From positions 186,001 through 250,000 of the forward strand of contig CAWVNO010000536.1 in the NCBI GenBank assembly GCA_963930645.1: a stretch of DNA of 64,000 nucleotides, given 5' to 3'. The notes below the pieces were generated by a model. It searched no databases and was not told where the DNA came from. It saw nothing but the letters and a program-made list of their open reading frames with translations. This stretch comes from Salticus scenicus (lineage: Eukaryota; Arthropoda; Arachnida; Araneae; Salticidae). The translations under genes were made by a program, and so were the position numbers. This document shows, in pieces, positions 43,150 to 55,366 of this stretch (position 1 is the first letter of the stretch; every line of letters starts with the position of its first letter).

Positions 43150-43446
43150 AGCATTATTTTATAGACAGCCGATTTGACAAAGAACTGCAAGTTTAAAAAA
43201 GCTTGAAATACAACAATATCAAGTAAAAGCAAAATGCTTTCAAAAGAGATCTTCTAACTAGGAAAGTTTTCACAAGGTGGCAGCACTACATAGCAGAACG
43301 AGGAAAAATACTCACCCATTAAATAAAAGCCCTTCTCTTATTTTGAAGGGATATGTAATTTATTATTTCTAGATGAATATTGGTGTAAATATTTATACTT
43401 CTAGCAATTGTGAGAAAAAAAGGCATAAAAACTATTTCTAATATAT
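43150..43446. repeat. Dispersed repeat, second copy
   Basis: Aligns by eye with 38070-38330: AACAATATCAAGTAAAAGCA, GGCAGCACTACA, GAAGGGATATGTAATTTATT, AATTGTGAGAAAAAA in the same order. A (TA)n microsatellite follows. Confidence 0.7.
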
Positions 43447-43807
43447 ATATATATATATACAGACGAACGTCGTTAAGGGTATCTCAAGGGGTATAAAAAA
43501 TGTGTTCATGTAAACAGTCGTTCGTGCTATCAGCAACTCAGAAAATAATCTTCCGTATGACAGCGACTGTGCACGTAGTTCATGTTAAAAGTAATTCACG
43601 TTAACATTGTTTACGTTATCGAAGTTCGGCTGCATATATATATATTTTTTCCTCTCCCAAAATTAATTTTTTCCGTTTAAACCACGTCCTGTTATGTTAT
43701 ATTTTTGCAGTAAACATGTCGTAAATTTGTAAAAAAAAAAAAAAAAATGATTAAAATTTAATGCTTTTTTTTTTTTTTTTTTGTTGTTGTTTCTTTCTTT
43801 TTTCTTT

Positions 43808-43844
<37 letters not shown>

Positions 43845-44000
43845 GTAAACATTTTAAACTTTTGTAGAAATAAAAAAGAAATAAAAAATCTAATTTTTTA
43901 GAACACTATATGATTGAATGCTATAAATAGCTTACTTTCTCACATAAAAAAATTATTTTACTTACTAACTTACCATTCTGAGAAGTTCTCAGCTATATTT

Positions 44001-44160
44001 CAGGGTTCCCACGGCCACGCCTTTTTTCAAGGACTCTTGCACTAAAATAAGTTTAAGATAAATTTATTCTTAAATATACAGTGTACACTTAAGAAGAAAT
44101 TTATTTTTAGATACTACTGGTGTAAGAGTCTTTGAAAAAAATCCGACCGTGGGAACCCTG
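44001..44160. mobile_element. Inverted-repeat MITE with CAGGGTTCCCACGG ends, 160 bp
   Basis: Both ends carry CAGGGTTCCCACGG (right end read on the opposite strand), and the arms continue with TTTTTTCAAGGACTCTTGCAC against TTTTTTCAAAGACTCTTACAC. The end sequence is of the hAT type. No clear 8-bp duplication was found. Confidence 0.7.
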
Positions 44161-44789
44161 CATTTTGTTCGCCAGAACTGAATCCATTAAATTGAACTCC
44201 ATTACCATAAAAATGCATAAATCTATCGATTATAAATTTCCAAATGATCAAAATTAAATTTATTTTAATTACATTCTGCTGAACATCAATGGCTGTTATT
44301 TGGGAGGCTTTACAAATTATACTTGAATTTCATGAATTGAAAATTAAATTAGTATTTTCAAAATATTTCATAATTTCATTCTTTTATGTTACGGAAATAT
44401 TGTACAAAAAAAAAAAAAAAAAAGATAAAGAAAAAGAAAAAATATTTTTAAAAAGGTAGCAGATGTTGTAATTATTATTTATTTTCATTTCATTTAATTT
44501 TATTTCAATAAAAAATCACACACTTATCATTAATGGAAATTTTAAATTATGACAAAAAATTAAACAAACATCTTGTTTCTTGGCTTATAATTTTGATTTT
44601 ATTTATTTTAGTCTATACAATATTTATCATCACAGGGCAATTAAACGATTTGAAAATTGAAAAAAATTTCTAAATGATACAAAACAGATATTTGAAAGGA
44701 AAAAAAAAAGAAGAAGAAAGAAAGAAAAGGAAAAGTATGTAAATGTCTAAAGGAATTTTTATAATAGTTTGAAGCAAATTTTCCCTTTA

Positions 44790-44928
44790 CAGGGATGGAA
44801 CACCGGCGCAGTATTCATACCACTATGAATGTAAGAAAATTTTCTAATTCTTAAATGAACGATATTATAGGTAGTAAAATTTCTGAAACAGATTCTGGTA
44901 TGAATTTTGCGCCCGTGTTCCATCCCTG
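44790..44928 (-). mobile_element. 139-bp MITE, copy 2, with 6-bp target duplication
   Basis: Same terminal repeats as copy 1, with the interior in opposite orientation. Flanked by CCTTTA at 44784-44789 and 44929-44934. The small frames over it (44759-44947 and 44907-45104) are not genes. Confidence 0.92.
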
Positions 44929-45184
44929 CCTTTAAAATTTTAAACAAATGTTTTTATCTACAACTTTATTATATTCTACTCTCACCAGTTATCTTTAAAG
45001 GAAACATTTCGATGATAATATCAACGAACCGAAATCTAATGATTCGTAGCAGATCGGACAATTGTTTTCCATTTTTAAAGAGGTTGTCGCAAGACAACCA
45101 GTGAATGAATATTATGATGTTTCTTCGTCCCGTTCAGAAGTACTCCTACTATATTTAGCTCGCTTAGCGCTTTTTGGTTACCCG

Positions 45185-46511
45185 CAGTGTTGCCAGATGT
45201 AGGGATTTCTCCCTACTATAGGGTATTTTAGCTCTGCTTTTGGCGTAGGGGGGATTTTTCTACCATCTAATGAAAATTATAAAATTCTTTTTAAAAACGC
45301 AAAAAGTTTTAAACTTATCTGTAAAAAACGGTTGCTTACAATACCTTGTTTCTGATACATTGATGCGAAGTGAAACATCTCATAACTCAGAGTCCCTAAC
45401 ATCTATAATTTATTCCATTGCATTATTAGTACCGCCCACGGATTAAGACTAAACTCTTAATTCGTAGTACCGCCCTTTACTTCTCGTACTTCTACTATCG
45501 TATAAGAGTTGTTTTCTTCCTATTTAATCTTAGTTACATACTGGGGAAAATTACTCAAGAAAATTAGTAAGGGAGAAAAAAGGGTATTATTATGGTTGCG
45601 TCGGCATAAATTACAATAGTTGGAAAATTCGAATATTTTTAATATGTCCTCCCTTTTATTATTATTACTATTATTATTCAGAAATGGTAAATTTAATATA
45701 ATTTTAATAAAAAATATAACATTTATTTAATGTTTTGATATAATTAACATAAAAGTTTTAAAATAAATTGGACAATAACTCATGTACATATTGAAATTAA
45801 ACTTTCTCGAAATGCCAGTTGTCAAGTTATTTGTAATTTGTATACGCCCACCACTCAAATAAAATATATTGTGCAGTGCAAAATCTTAATCGTAAATATA
45901 GTATACTGATCTAAAAAGTATTTTGTTTTGTTTTACGTCAGAATATGTTGTCTTTCGTTTGACTTTCTGTAAATTAATCTCTTTATTTCTCTTTGATGTG
46001 CTCACACCACCCATTTCGTGTAGCCACACCCCCTAAGGAGTCGGAGTAAGGTACCTATGAAGTCGGTATTTGCTGGTTTAACATTGATTATTCATTACTA
46101 AATTAAATTTATTAGGTAAGTTTGATGCGAAAACACGTCAAAGGAGATAATAGAATAAAGAGGTAGTTAAATTAAATTTAACTATTAAATTTAAACTACT
46201 ATTAAATTTAAACAAATTATAGGAACGTAGTCCATTTTATTTACTATGTTTCCACAAATATTCATTTGTATACATATATTAGGTACTTGTTTTTATTTGT
46301 CCGTTTGTTTCCACAATCAACTTATGTATATATTAATTATTTATTTATTAATGCTAGAAAAAATTAAAATAACAATATAATTTTACATAATTTCTATTAA
46401 TAGTTTTGAATCGTAGGGTATTTTGCAGGGTAAAAATACTTTAATGCAGGGAATGTAGGGATTTTTTCTCCATTAAGTAGGAATAATTGAAATTTTCATC
46501 TGGCAACACTG
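45185..46511. mobile_element. hAT-like non-autonomous element, 1.33 kb
   Basis: The terminal repeats are CAGTGTTGCCAGATG at both ends. Flanks GTTACCCG and GTTCCTCA agree at 5 of 8 positions, a possible decayed 8-bp duplication. Subterminal GTAGGGATTT words occur near both ends (TGTAGGGATTTCTCCC and TGTAGGGATTTTTTCTCC). No transposase frame remains. Confidence 0.65.
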
Positions 46512-46599
46512 GTTCCTCAATAAATTTAATAATAATAATTTATTTGATCAGCGAACTGTAACGGTTTTCGGTTTTCACTGATTATGTAGAATAAAACAT

Positions 46600-46840
46600 T
46601 TTATTAAAATTTTTCGGTAGACAAAAAAAAAAAAAAAAAAAAAAAAAAACTAACTTGGCAACTATAACTCCAGCTCGCTCCTTGTAATGAATACTGACAG
46701 TCTCAGAAATTGAGTCACATACGTGCAACATAATGAAAATATCTGTAAAGAATTTTATGCTAAATAAATAACACTACAAATTAATTTTTTTTTTTAAAAC
46801 ATTGTTAAAAAAAAAAAAAAAAAAAAAAATATCCCCGGGG

Positions 46841-46874
<34 letters not shown>

Positions 46875-46880
46875 TAATCC
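46600..46880. repeat. Cluster of poly-A tracts
   Basis: Three A runs of about 20-33 bp occur near 46621, 46805 and 46841, the last two joined by TATCCCCGGGG. Otherwise AT-rich. Confidence 0.7.
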
Positions 46881-49148
46881 ATGAATATTTTTATTAATGA
46901 AGAGCTTCTTACACTTTAAATATTTATTTGAATCTGTTTCTACATCCTGTACTTTTTCAATCGATGAAAGTTGACGTTAAAATAAAACAACTCCAAGTCA
47001 GAGATATTATTTTAAATTTAAAAAGGAAAAAATAAATAATTCTGAAAACGTATATTTAAATTATTCCATAAGCGGTTGAAAGGGAATGTCAAAGTTTAAT
47101 TTTTTCATAATTTATTGGAAAGGGGCGTCTAAGATTTCTACCCGTCTTTCGCTCGTCAAAAATCGCAGCGGTATCATAAAAAGGTTCAAATTTTTCAAAA
47201 AGGTTCTTCTTAGGCTCTAACTAAAGTAAAAAAAAAAAAAAGAAAGAGAAAAAAAAAAAAAATAGAATTTTCCTCTTAAGGATGTGAAAAAGGTATGTAG
47301 TATTTCTTCCCTTTTTTCGCCCGGAAAAAATCACAGCAGTTTCCTGCAGAAGCTTGAAATTTAGGATAATGTCTGGTCTTACGTCCTAACTAAGGTGAAA
47401 TATCTGAATCGTCTGAAATTTAACTCTTAAGGAATAACAGGACGTTTGCCATTTCAACCCGTTCTTCACACGCGTAAATTCGCAATGGTTCATAAAAGTA
47501 CTTTCAAGAGATTTGAACAAAATTTGGTCTTTCTCAGAAATCAGAATAAACTTTCGCTGGTCAACAGGTGAATCAAGTAGCTTTGCTTTCAGCTTTTTTT
47601 TTTTTTTTTTTTTTTTCCGTGTGGAAAACGGTTAGAACTACCAATTTCTTTTATAATTTGGATCTAAGATTACTAGTTCTTACAACTTATTCTATCTCTA
47701 ATTAATAAAAGTTCCACGCAATTATAATAATGCGTAGCAGTTTTCTCTATTAAAATGCATTTTTTCTATCGAATAACTTCTAAGAAATGCACACTTGCTA
47801 ACCATCCCTTTAATAACCGTACAATTGTTAACGCCCCCTGAGAAAACGCCTCTTTTTCTCACACCAATATATTTTTAAAGCAGTTCTCTGCAAATGGTGT
47901 TACGATTAAATAACACTAAAATTACTCTAAAAAATTATTGGTTTGTAAAAAAAGGCGGATACTAAAAATTGTACGGTTCATAATAAGATGGTTGGCAAGT
48001 ATAAATGGCATCTTTTTCATAGACGATAGTAAACGATTTGGAAAGTTTTCAGAAAGTGACGTCATTCTAACATGTTATATATATATATATATTAAAACAC
48101 TAAATCATCCTGTAGTATTTGCAGTGAAATATTTAAATCGTAGGCATAAAATTTTGATTGAAACGTAAATTTAGAACATTTTTTTTTTTTTTTTAATCAT
48201 TTCACCCGTTTTAATTTGGAATTTTTATAAACCTCTGATTAGAGAAATTATATACTTTTAGAATACACCTTCATATCAAATTTGAAATTTCTAGACAAAG
48301 TAATGCTGAAAAAAATCGTACAAAAATGCGGTTTTTAAAGAGTTTTGCGCTCAGGCCACTCCCGTTGCGCATGAGCTAGATATTTGAAACACGTACATTA
48401 CTTCAACTATGGTCAAAAGCAGTAACTGAGTGAAATTTGCCCCAATGTTTTTGAAGGCGGTGTAAGACATACCCAAATACATACAAATAATGACTTTTAT
48501 ATATGTTAAGATAGTGTTACAATTCCATGAAAGCCTATTATGAGAATTAAGAATGTTTGTAGATTTAGTTAATCATTATTATGTTTCAGTACAGTAGTCA
48601 GAATGTTGGTTTTTTTTATATTACAAAGATTTTTTTTCCATTTCATTTTAGAAATTTATAGTTATTTTAACAATATTTTTAATATATTATACAAATTGTT
48701 TATTTTATTTTATTTTTTTATTTCTATAAGATTTTTGACAATTTCATGCATATCAAATTGAGGATCTTTGTTTTCAGTGTTTTCTTCGACGAGAATTTAC
48801 GTTTTGATTTTTTGAGCTTCAATTGGCATTTTTGTATAGTTATATTTGTCTAAAATTCCTGCAAAATCATGTTAAGGTTGCAGTTCTGTTTCGCTGTTCC
48901 AAGATGCATTGTAATTATTTTATACGTTAAGGAGGTTTTTTGAACCACCCCTATCAGTAACTAAATGCTGTAATCTGCAGTTAGTGCATGTAGGTTTGGT
49001 TTTACCTGTATGTATTCGAGTGATTTTAATAGCATTTTATTAAAGAGCAAAGTTTTGTATATTTGCAGTAAAACAAATCGTTAATATTGTAGATTTTCTG
49101 AAAGTTGGTTTCAGGCGCAACGTTAAGAGTGTATAATGACTTACTTGC

Positions 49149-49181
<33 letters not shown>

Positions 49182-49639
49182 CTCTATTCACGATAAAAAG
49201 AAAAAAAAAATCTCAAGAGCACCCAGCATGGGATTTCCTCCAGCGAATTGTTTTAGGCTTTATTTCTTTAAAGTTTAACATAGTGTGTTTTCATCCGCTT
49301 GTTGAGTTGGATTTTATGAAATTAATTCTCTTATATACAATGACTTTTAAGTCTATCAACAATTAATTTTATAGGGGTTGAATTACGATTATTTTATATT
49401 TTCAGTAAGATGATTTCAGTTTTCCCTGATTTCTACAAAGAAGGAGGCATATATATTTTTTATGGAATCTTTGACTATAATATACGTCAGATTTATTAAG
49501 ATTGGAAATCCTCTACCATATCACTATTTTCAATCAAATTTTTAGATTTATTAGTAATTTCATTTTGTATTTGATATTTATTAGGAAGAATAATGCAACT
49601 AACGTCTGAATTTTTATTGTAGTGCAATTAACACCATAT
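46881..49639. other. AT-rich region without recognised gene
   Basis: Contains one hairpin at 47813-47985 (ACCGTACAATTGTTAACGCC against its complement), poly-T runs near 47595, 48178 and 49152, and weakly repeated words near 47150-47540. No supported coding sequence. Confidence 0.5.
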
Positions 49640-50290
49640 TATTTATTGAATTCAAGTTTTAGATGAGCAGATTTATGAGAGAAGAGAATTAAAATGATAG
49701 GAAGATCTAAATATGTGTCATTACATAAATCAAATATAATATTAGACTCTTTAATTATAGTAAATCTCATGGCAGCCATTCAGTTTTCCAAGTGTTTGGC
49801 AGCTGGATCGTTATTGCTTTTGCCTTTCTTCTGTACAGCCTTGATACTGGCGTCAACAATTTCTACAAATTCATTAGCTGTGATATTTAATACGTTAGTG
49901 TGATGTTCAATATAAACTCTTCAAATAGATTGGCAAAGCACATGACTGGTTCCATAGACAAACGCTTGCACAAACTGATTATCATATAGCGTCGACATAG
50001 AGGAACAGGCAATCTGAAGACATAAAAGAAAAGCGTAATTAAGCAAGGGTTGATTACAATATAAGCTCTCACGCGACCACTGGTGGGGTGTAATACTCGG
50101 TCCACGTCTATAACAAATAAAAACATAGCCATAGTTGTCAACATCCTAATTAAAATCTCACCTTCAAAGGCAAATTTACGTGATTCGCTACGCAGTGAAA
50201 CTGTTTTCTGATAGGCGTGAGCAGTTATGCATTTATTGTTCCAAAAATATCCCTTTTCTAATTCTCTGTTTTAAGTAAATCCATCTAAAA
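49640..50290 (-). pseudogene. Decayed coding-like stretch of unknown identity
   Basis: On the minus strand a frame reads open from about 50290 to 50035, then, after an apparent one-base shift, a second frame continues to about 49640 with one in-frame stop near 49918. Composition is richer in Arg, Val, Cys and Met codons than the surrounding AT-rich DNA, and the two frames join smoothly, which suggests an old gene fragment rather than chance. No domain or catalytic motif was recognised. It could be a host pseudogene, a transposon relic or an integrated viral fragment. The sequence alone does not decide. Confidence 0.35.
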
Positions 50291-50484
50291 CACTATCAAG
50301 GCTACATTTAAGATCGCTAATTGCTTTCCAGAGTCGTGGAACTAGTTTCACTCATAGAAGCGCAATACAATGTATCGTACTTCGCAAAGCGTATATATAC
50401 GCCCGGGGCAGTTAACACATCGGCTTAGTGAGACTAATATATAAGCCAGGGGCAGTTAAAAGATTAGTATTCTCTAATACTATT

Positions 50485-50970
50485 AATACACGCCTCTTTT
50501 TCTACACCATTTAATTTTTAGAGTAATTCGTTCCAAATGATGTTACATTTAAATAAGAAGAAAATTACTCTAAACAGACAGGTGTGAAATAAAAGGCATG
50601 TACTAACAATAGTACGGAATATTAATTAGGATGCTCTCATGTATGCATAGCAACGATTGATCAGCTTTTCTGGGTAGCACCTGTGCTCCAAGCACGAGTC
50701 TACTCCAAGAAATTGACTTGGCAACTAAAAGGAGTGGAGGTCAGATAATACAAAGGAAGAAAAAAAAAAAAAAAAAAGATTAGAAAAGAAAAATCAAAAT
50801 ATGCTAGGTTGGCTAAGTTACAGACTGGAAGATCCAGACGGTGACTGGTCCAGACGACCGCGAAAATAAATATTTTTGTAAATGCATATTATTGAGGTTG
50901 ATAAAATTAAAGGCGGAGCTAAAATTACTCCGGAATAAATTAAAATATTGGCAGCTGTGAAAGTATAAGG
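50485..50970. repeat. Foldback-family hairpin and half copy
   Basis: 50485-50640 forms a hairpin (ATTTTTAGAGTAATTCG against AAAATTACTCT; ACACGCCTCTTTTTCTACACC against GGTGTGAAATAAAAGGC). 50905-50970 (GGCGGAGCTAAAATTACTCC, AATAAATTAAAATATTGGCAG) matches the right arm of the 42740-43140 element. Confidence 0.6.
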
Positions 50971-51429
50971 AAGTATAGCAATCCCGATTTGCGAAATGGA
51001 TTTTTTATTTCGCATAGCACAAAACTGAGCGATCGTAGAATGTTGTAAATTTATATGTGTGACCATCATAATGTCTAGTTCTACAACGGCAACTTTGGTT
51101 TTCATACGATATCTTATTTCTGAAATATTAAGGAATTTGCACGAATTTTTGTGACGTCAGTATGTAAGTATGTGTGTGTGCGTGCGCGCGTATGTGTTGG
51201 ACATAGAACGTTGCAAATTGGTATATAGGTTTGTTATAACATCTAGTTGTGCACCTCCCTTTTTGGACTTTCTGTGATTTGCTGTTTTCGAGATATTTAG
51301 GAAAATTATATTCATAATGACGAAAAATAAAATGATTTTTGCCATTATATATGACATATCATCATATATATTTCGAAAGGAGCTAATGATAGAACCAGTA
51401 ATGATATTGTTATGAAAGTTGAAGATATT

Positions 51430-52620
51430 TTTGTGTGTAGAAAGTTATACTTAAAAACATGAGCAGGTTCTAGTGGACGAATGCATTTTATTTAAAGAAT
51501 ATTCAGACAGTAGATAGGGACCGTAATGATAGTGTTATGAAAGTTGTCGAAATTTTTGCGTGCAGAATGTAATTTCTTAAAGACATAAGCAGGTTCTTCT
51601 CGACGAATGCATTTTATTTAATGAATATTCAGCACGTAGATAGAGCCCTTAATATTATTGTTTTGAAAGTTGTTGACATTTTAGCGTGCAGAAACTGATT
51701 CTTTAAGGCAGAAGTAGGTTCTAGTCGACGAATGCATTTTATTTAAAGAATATTCAGTCCGTAGATAGAACCCGTGAAAGTTGTAGGAATTTTTGCGTAC
51801 AGAAAGTAATTTCTTAAAGGCATAAGCTCGTTCTTCTCGATGAATGCATTTTATTTAAGAATATTCAGCACACAGATAGTGCCCTTAATGTTATTGTTAT
51901 GAAAGTTGTTGACATTTTAGCATGCAGAAACTGATTCTTTACGGCAGAAGTAGGTTCTAGTCGACGGATGCACTTCATTTAACGAATACTCAGTCCATAC
52001 ATAGAACTTGCAATGATATTGATTAAAAAAAAAGTTTGTTGATATGTTAGTGTGTAGAAAGTAATTCTTAAAGACACAATCAGGTTCTAGTCGACGAATG
52101 CAGTTTATTTAATGATTATTCAGCGCTTACATAGAGCGCGTAATGATATCGTTATGAAATTTGGTATCATTTTTGTGTGCAGAAAATAATTCTTAAAGAC
52201 ATAAGCATATTCTAGTCGACGAATGCACTTCATTTAATTAATGTTCACCCCTTAGATAGAGTCTGTAATGATACTGATATAAACGTTGTCGACATTTCAG
52301 CGTGTAGAAAGTAATTCTTAAAGACACAATCAGGTTCTAGTCGACGAATGCAGTTTATTTAATGATTATTCAGCGCTTACATAGAGCGCGTAATGATATC
52401 GTTATGAAATTTGGTATCATTTTTGTGTGCAGAAAATAATTCTTAAAGACATAAGCATATTCTAGTCGACGAATGCACTTCATTTAATTAATGTTCACCC
52501 CTTAGATAGAGTCTGTAATGATACTGATATAAACGTTGTCGACATTTCAGCGTGTAGAAAGTAATTCTTAAAGACATAAGCAGGTTCTAGTCGACGAATG
52601 CCCCCTGTTTAATTAATATT
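51430..52620. repeat. Tandem array of about 122-bp units with a recent 250-bp duplication
   Basis: GGTTCTAGTCGACGAATGCA recurs near 51465, 51590, 51713, 51826, 51949, 52082, 52206, 52331, 52456 and 52581. The two-unit block 52061-52326 is repeated with no difference that I can see at 52311-52576 (offset 250 bp). Confidence 0.92.
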
Positions 52621-54660
52621 TAGTATAGAGTAGAATAAGTCTATTTTTTAAGCTACACAAACTAATATTCCTCAGACAATCTAATACAATGGTCAATTTT
52701 ACTACAGAAATCAAATAAACATTGCTAATATACTACAGAGCATAAATTTCTCTGAAACAGGAAAAACCGAATGTTTCGAAGTCTGAATGGAATTTGAATT
52801 CATCAAAAGTATTGTCAGTGTTTTATGAAATTTTCAAAGTAGCTCTCCGCGAGAAACCAGTGCATCATCACAAAAGTTTTCAGAACTAAACTCCAATGAA
52901 GGTCAGAGATTCCAAATTTTATAAATAACTTATTACCCTTTTTCGCTACATTTGAATGCCTAATTTAACACTAAGAGTAACGTCACCTACGTGAAAATGA
53001 GAAAACCTTCACTTCTTTCCACTTTTACTGTTATACCATACAGAAAGTAGCCCTTAAATATATAAAGAAGTTGTAGTTTATAATCATCAGCAGTAATTTT
53101 TCTTCTTCTTTTTTTTCTTTTTTTTATAGACTTGTGAGTCGTTTATGGAACTTTAGAAGAATTTAGTTCTGCGCTATAAACCAATGAATTTTTCCAGATT
53201 CTTCCAGAGCTCTGTTTATTGAAGTTAGAGCTTCCAAACTTTAGTAACAATGAACTAAAAATTTTCTTCGAATTCCTTCGCCAAGTCCCCAAATTCGACG
53301 CTGAATCGCCAGATTCGACGCCAAAACCAAAACTCTATTATGGCTACTAATCTACGGCTTGTCGAAATTAACGATAAAATTTTGCAGTAAATGTTGTTTC
53401 CAGATAGCCAGAAACCCCTTTCTCAGTTTTAACTGAGTTAATTATTTTGTAGAATTTATTGTTTCTCGGCACTAATTTTTGACGAAGATAATAAAATTAG
53501 GTCATCTACACTCGTACGATTTTCATTTTACTCTAAGCTGTGCATTTGCCAATGAGATTCTGAAATAAAATGTGGAGTACTATTCTTGAAAAACTACTGT
53601 ATTGGTCTCGGCTATATGTATAACCGTATTATCGTGAATTTTGTCTTTGGAGTAGCAGCTTGTCCCCCTTGTTATGTTTTTGTTTTAAGGGGTGTTCGTA
53701 GACTGGAACCTGCTTGCTTATTTACGAGTCGACTACTTCACACAAAACTGTCAATGTTTTCATAATAATATGTATATTCCTATGGTTGTATAAGGAAGTC
53801 ATGTGGTGGCCACATCAGAATTTTTTAATTAAACAAAAATGTGGGTCCTATGGGCACGTTTTAGAAACATATGCCACAGTTAAGGGCTTAAGCGGTGGGT
53901 ACTGTACATAAAAAATAAAAACAAGGCTTGGTCATCATAAAAGCACGTTCTATTTACATTACGTTTGTCAAGCCTAGTATCATGAAAAACGGCAGTTTTT
54001 TCGAGTGACGCAAGCGGAAGGACAAACTGAATTACCCCATCCTGATTTAAACTCAGATATGATTATTTATTAAAAGCTAAAACTGTATTTTACAACATTG
54101 GTGGAAATTTATAGACTAAAAGACATCTTTTTCAACGAGAAATAAGACTGTGTTGAATATTCTTTTTTCCAATGTATAAAGTAACAATTGTAGCTTCAGT
54201 TAAGAAATTCAGTTGGAAACACTGTTACTGACAAAAGTATATTAAAATCTATACAAAAGTTAATGGTTACTAGAAAGCAACCTAGATAAATGAAGTGAAT
54301 TTTACTATTGAAAAACTGTTTAATTTTTAGGATTTGTTGCTTGAAATCCAATTTTCCGAACGGCTTTTATGATCCCATTGTCGTCGGTGTATTTTCCTTT
54401 TTTAATCAGAAAGCTCCGCCTTTTGACGTTCCTCTAAAACATTATATTATTTATTAAATTGATTTTACGCATTCACGATTAAATTATTCAAATTTAGTTC
54501 TTAGTAATTTATTCAATACATGTCACTGACATAAACATACACCAGCAACATAAAAAATGTTAAAAACAAACTCGTAAAACCTTTTTTTTTTTTTTTTTTT
54601 TTTTTTTTAGAGGAACGACTGAAGGTAGAGCTTGACTTGAAAAACGTAATTTTACGCAGG
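52621..54660. other. AT-rich region without recognised gene
   Basis: No coding pattern was supported. A poly-T tract lies near 54583 and CCAAATTCGACGC/CCAGATTCGACGC repeats near 53285-53320. Confidence 0.5.
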
Positions 54661-54880
54661 GGTCCTACTCACCGCCCTCTTTTCAGGACACGGGCAGAAC
54701 TAAGAAGTTCTTGTCTTTTTTACCACCACTAATTTCCAGCAAAGGAATTTATAGTATTCTTATAATAGTGTGTCGTGATTGTGTCGGACAGAGATTATTC
54801 TATAAAAATTGTGGTAGCAATAAATACAGAAAGACCTAATCTCTGAGAATGTCCTATAAAAGGGTAGAGAGTACGACACA
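54661..54880. repeat. Foldback element, copy 2
   Basis: Aligns in order and orientation with 42850-43040: GGTC.TACTC, TTTTCAGGACAC, AAGAAGTTCTTG, ATAATAGTGTGTCGTGATTGT, GAGAATGTCCTATAAAAGGG and AGAGAGTACGA. The outer arms are missing. Confidence 0.65.
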
Positions 54881-55366
54881 TTTTTTACGTAAATCGCAAG
54901 CAAAGTGTTAAACAAGACTCTATGATGAGCTAATTTTTGACAATCTTACATAAGTTCATTTCAATAGGTGGTGGGGGAGGGGGAGACAGAAAGCATATTA
55001 ACTGTTTGCAAGAATTACCACTTTTTCAATGCGTTTTATATATATTACATTCAAATTAATTTAGAAATTTTTCATACGCAATCACTCTTTAGGTACTACA
55101 ACTATTCTTTTAAAAAACAGCACTTCAACAAGTTTGTTGACACTTTGATGCTACATATTTTCCGAGCTCCGCCCTTTTGCGTTCCGTTAATACTTTATAT
55201 ATATAAAAAGAAATTTTCGTATTCTTGTTTAAATCACTTAAATGTTATCTTAAGCAACTGATGTGTTACATAAATTGAAGCATTTTAATTAATATCCAGA
55301 GCATCAAATATAGAAACTATGTTTAACATAATTATATAATATATTATTATAATGATGTAATATGTA

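Noticed and set aside
51430..52620. Regularly spaced repeats, candidate CRISPR-like array
   Set aside because: The whole 122-bp unit is repeated without unique spacers, and the sequence is clearly eukaryotic, so it is an ordinary tandem array.
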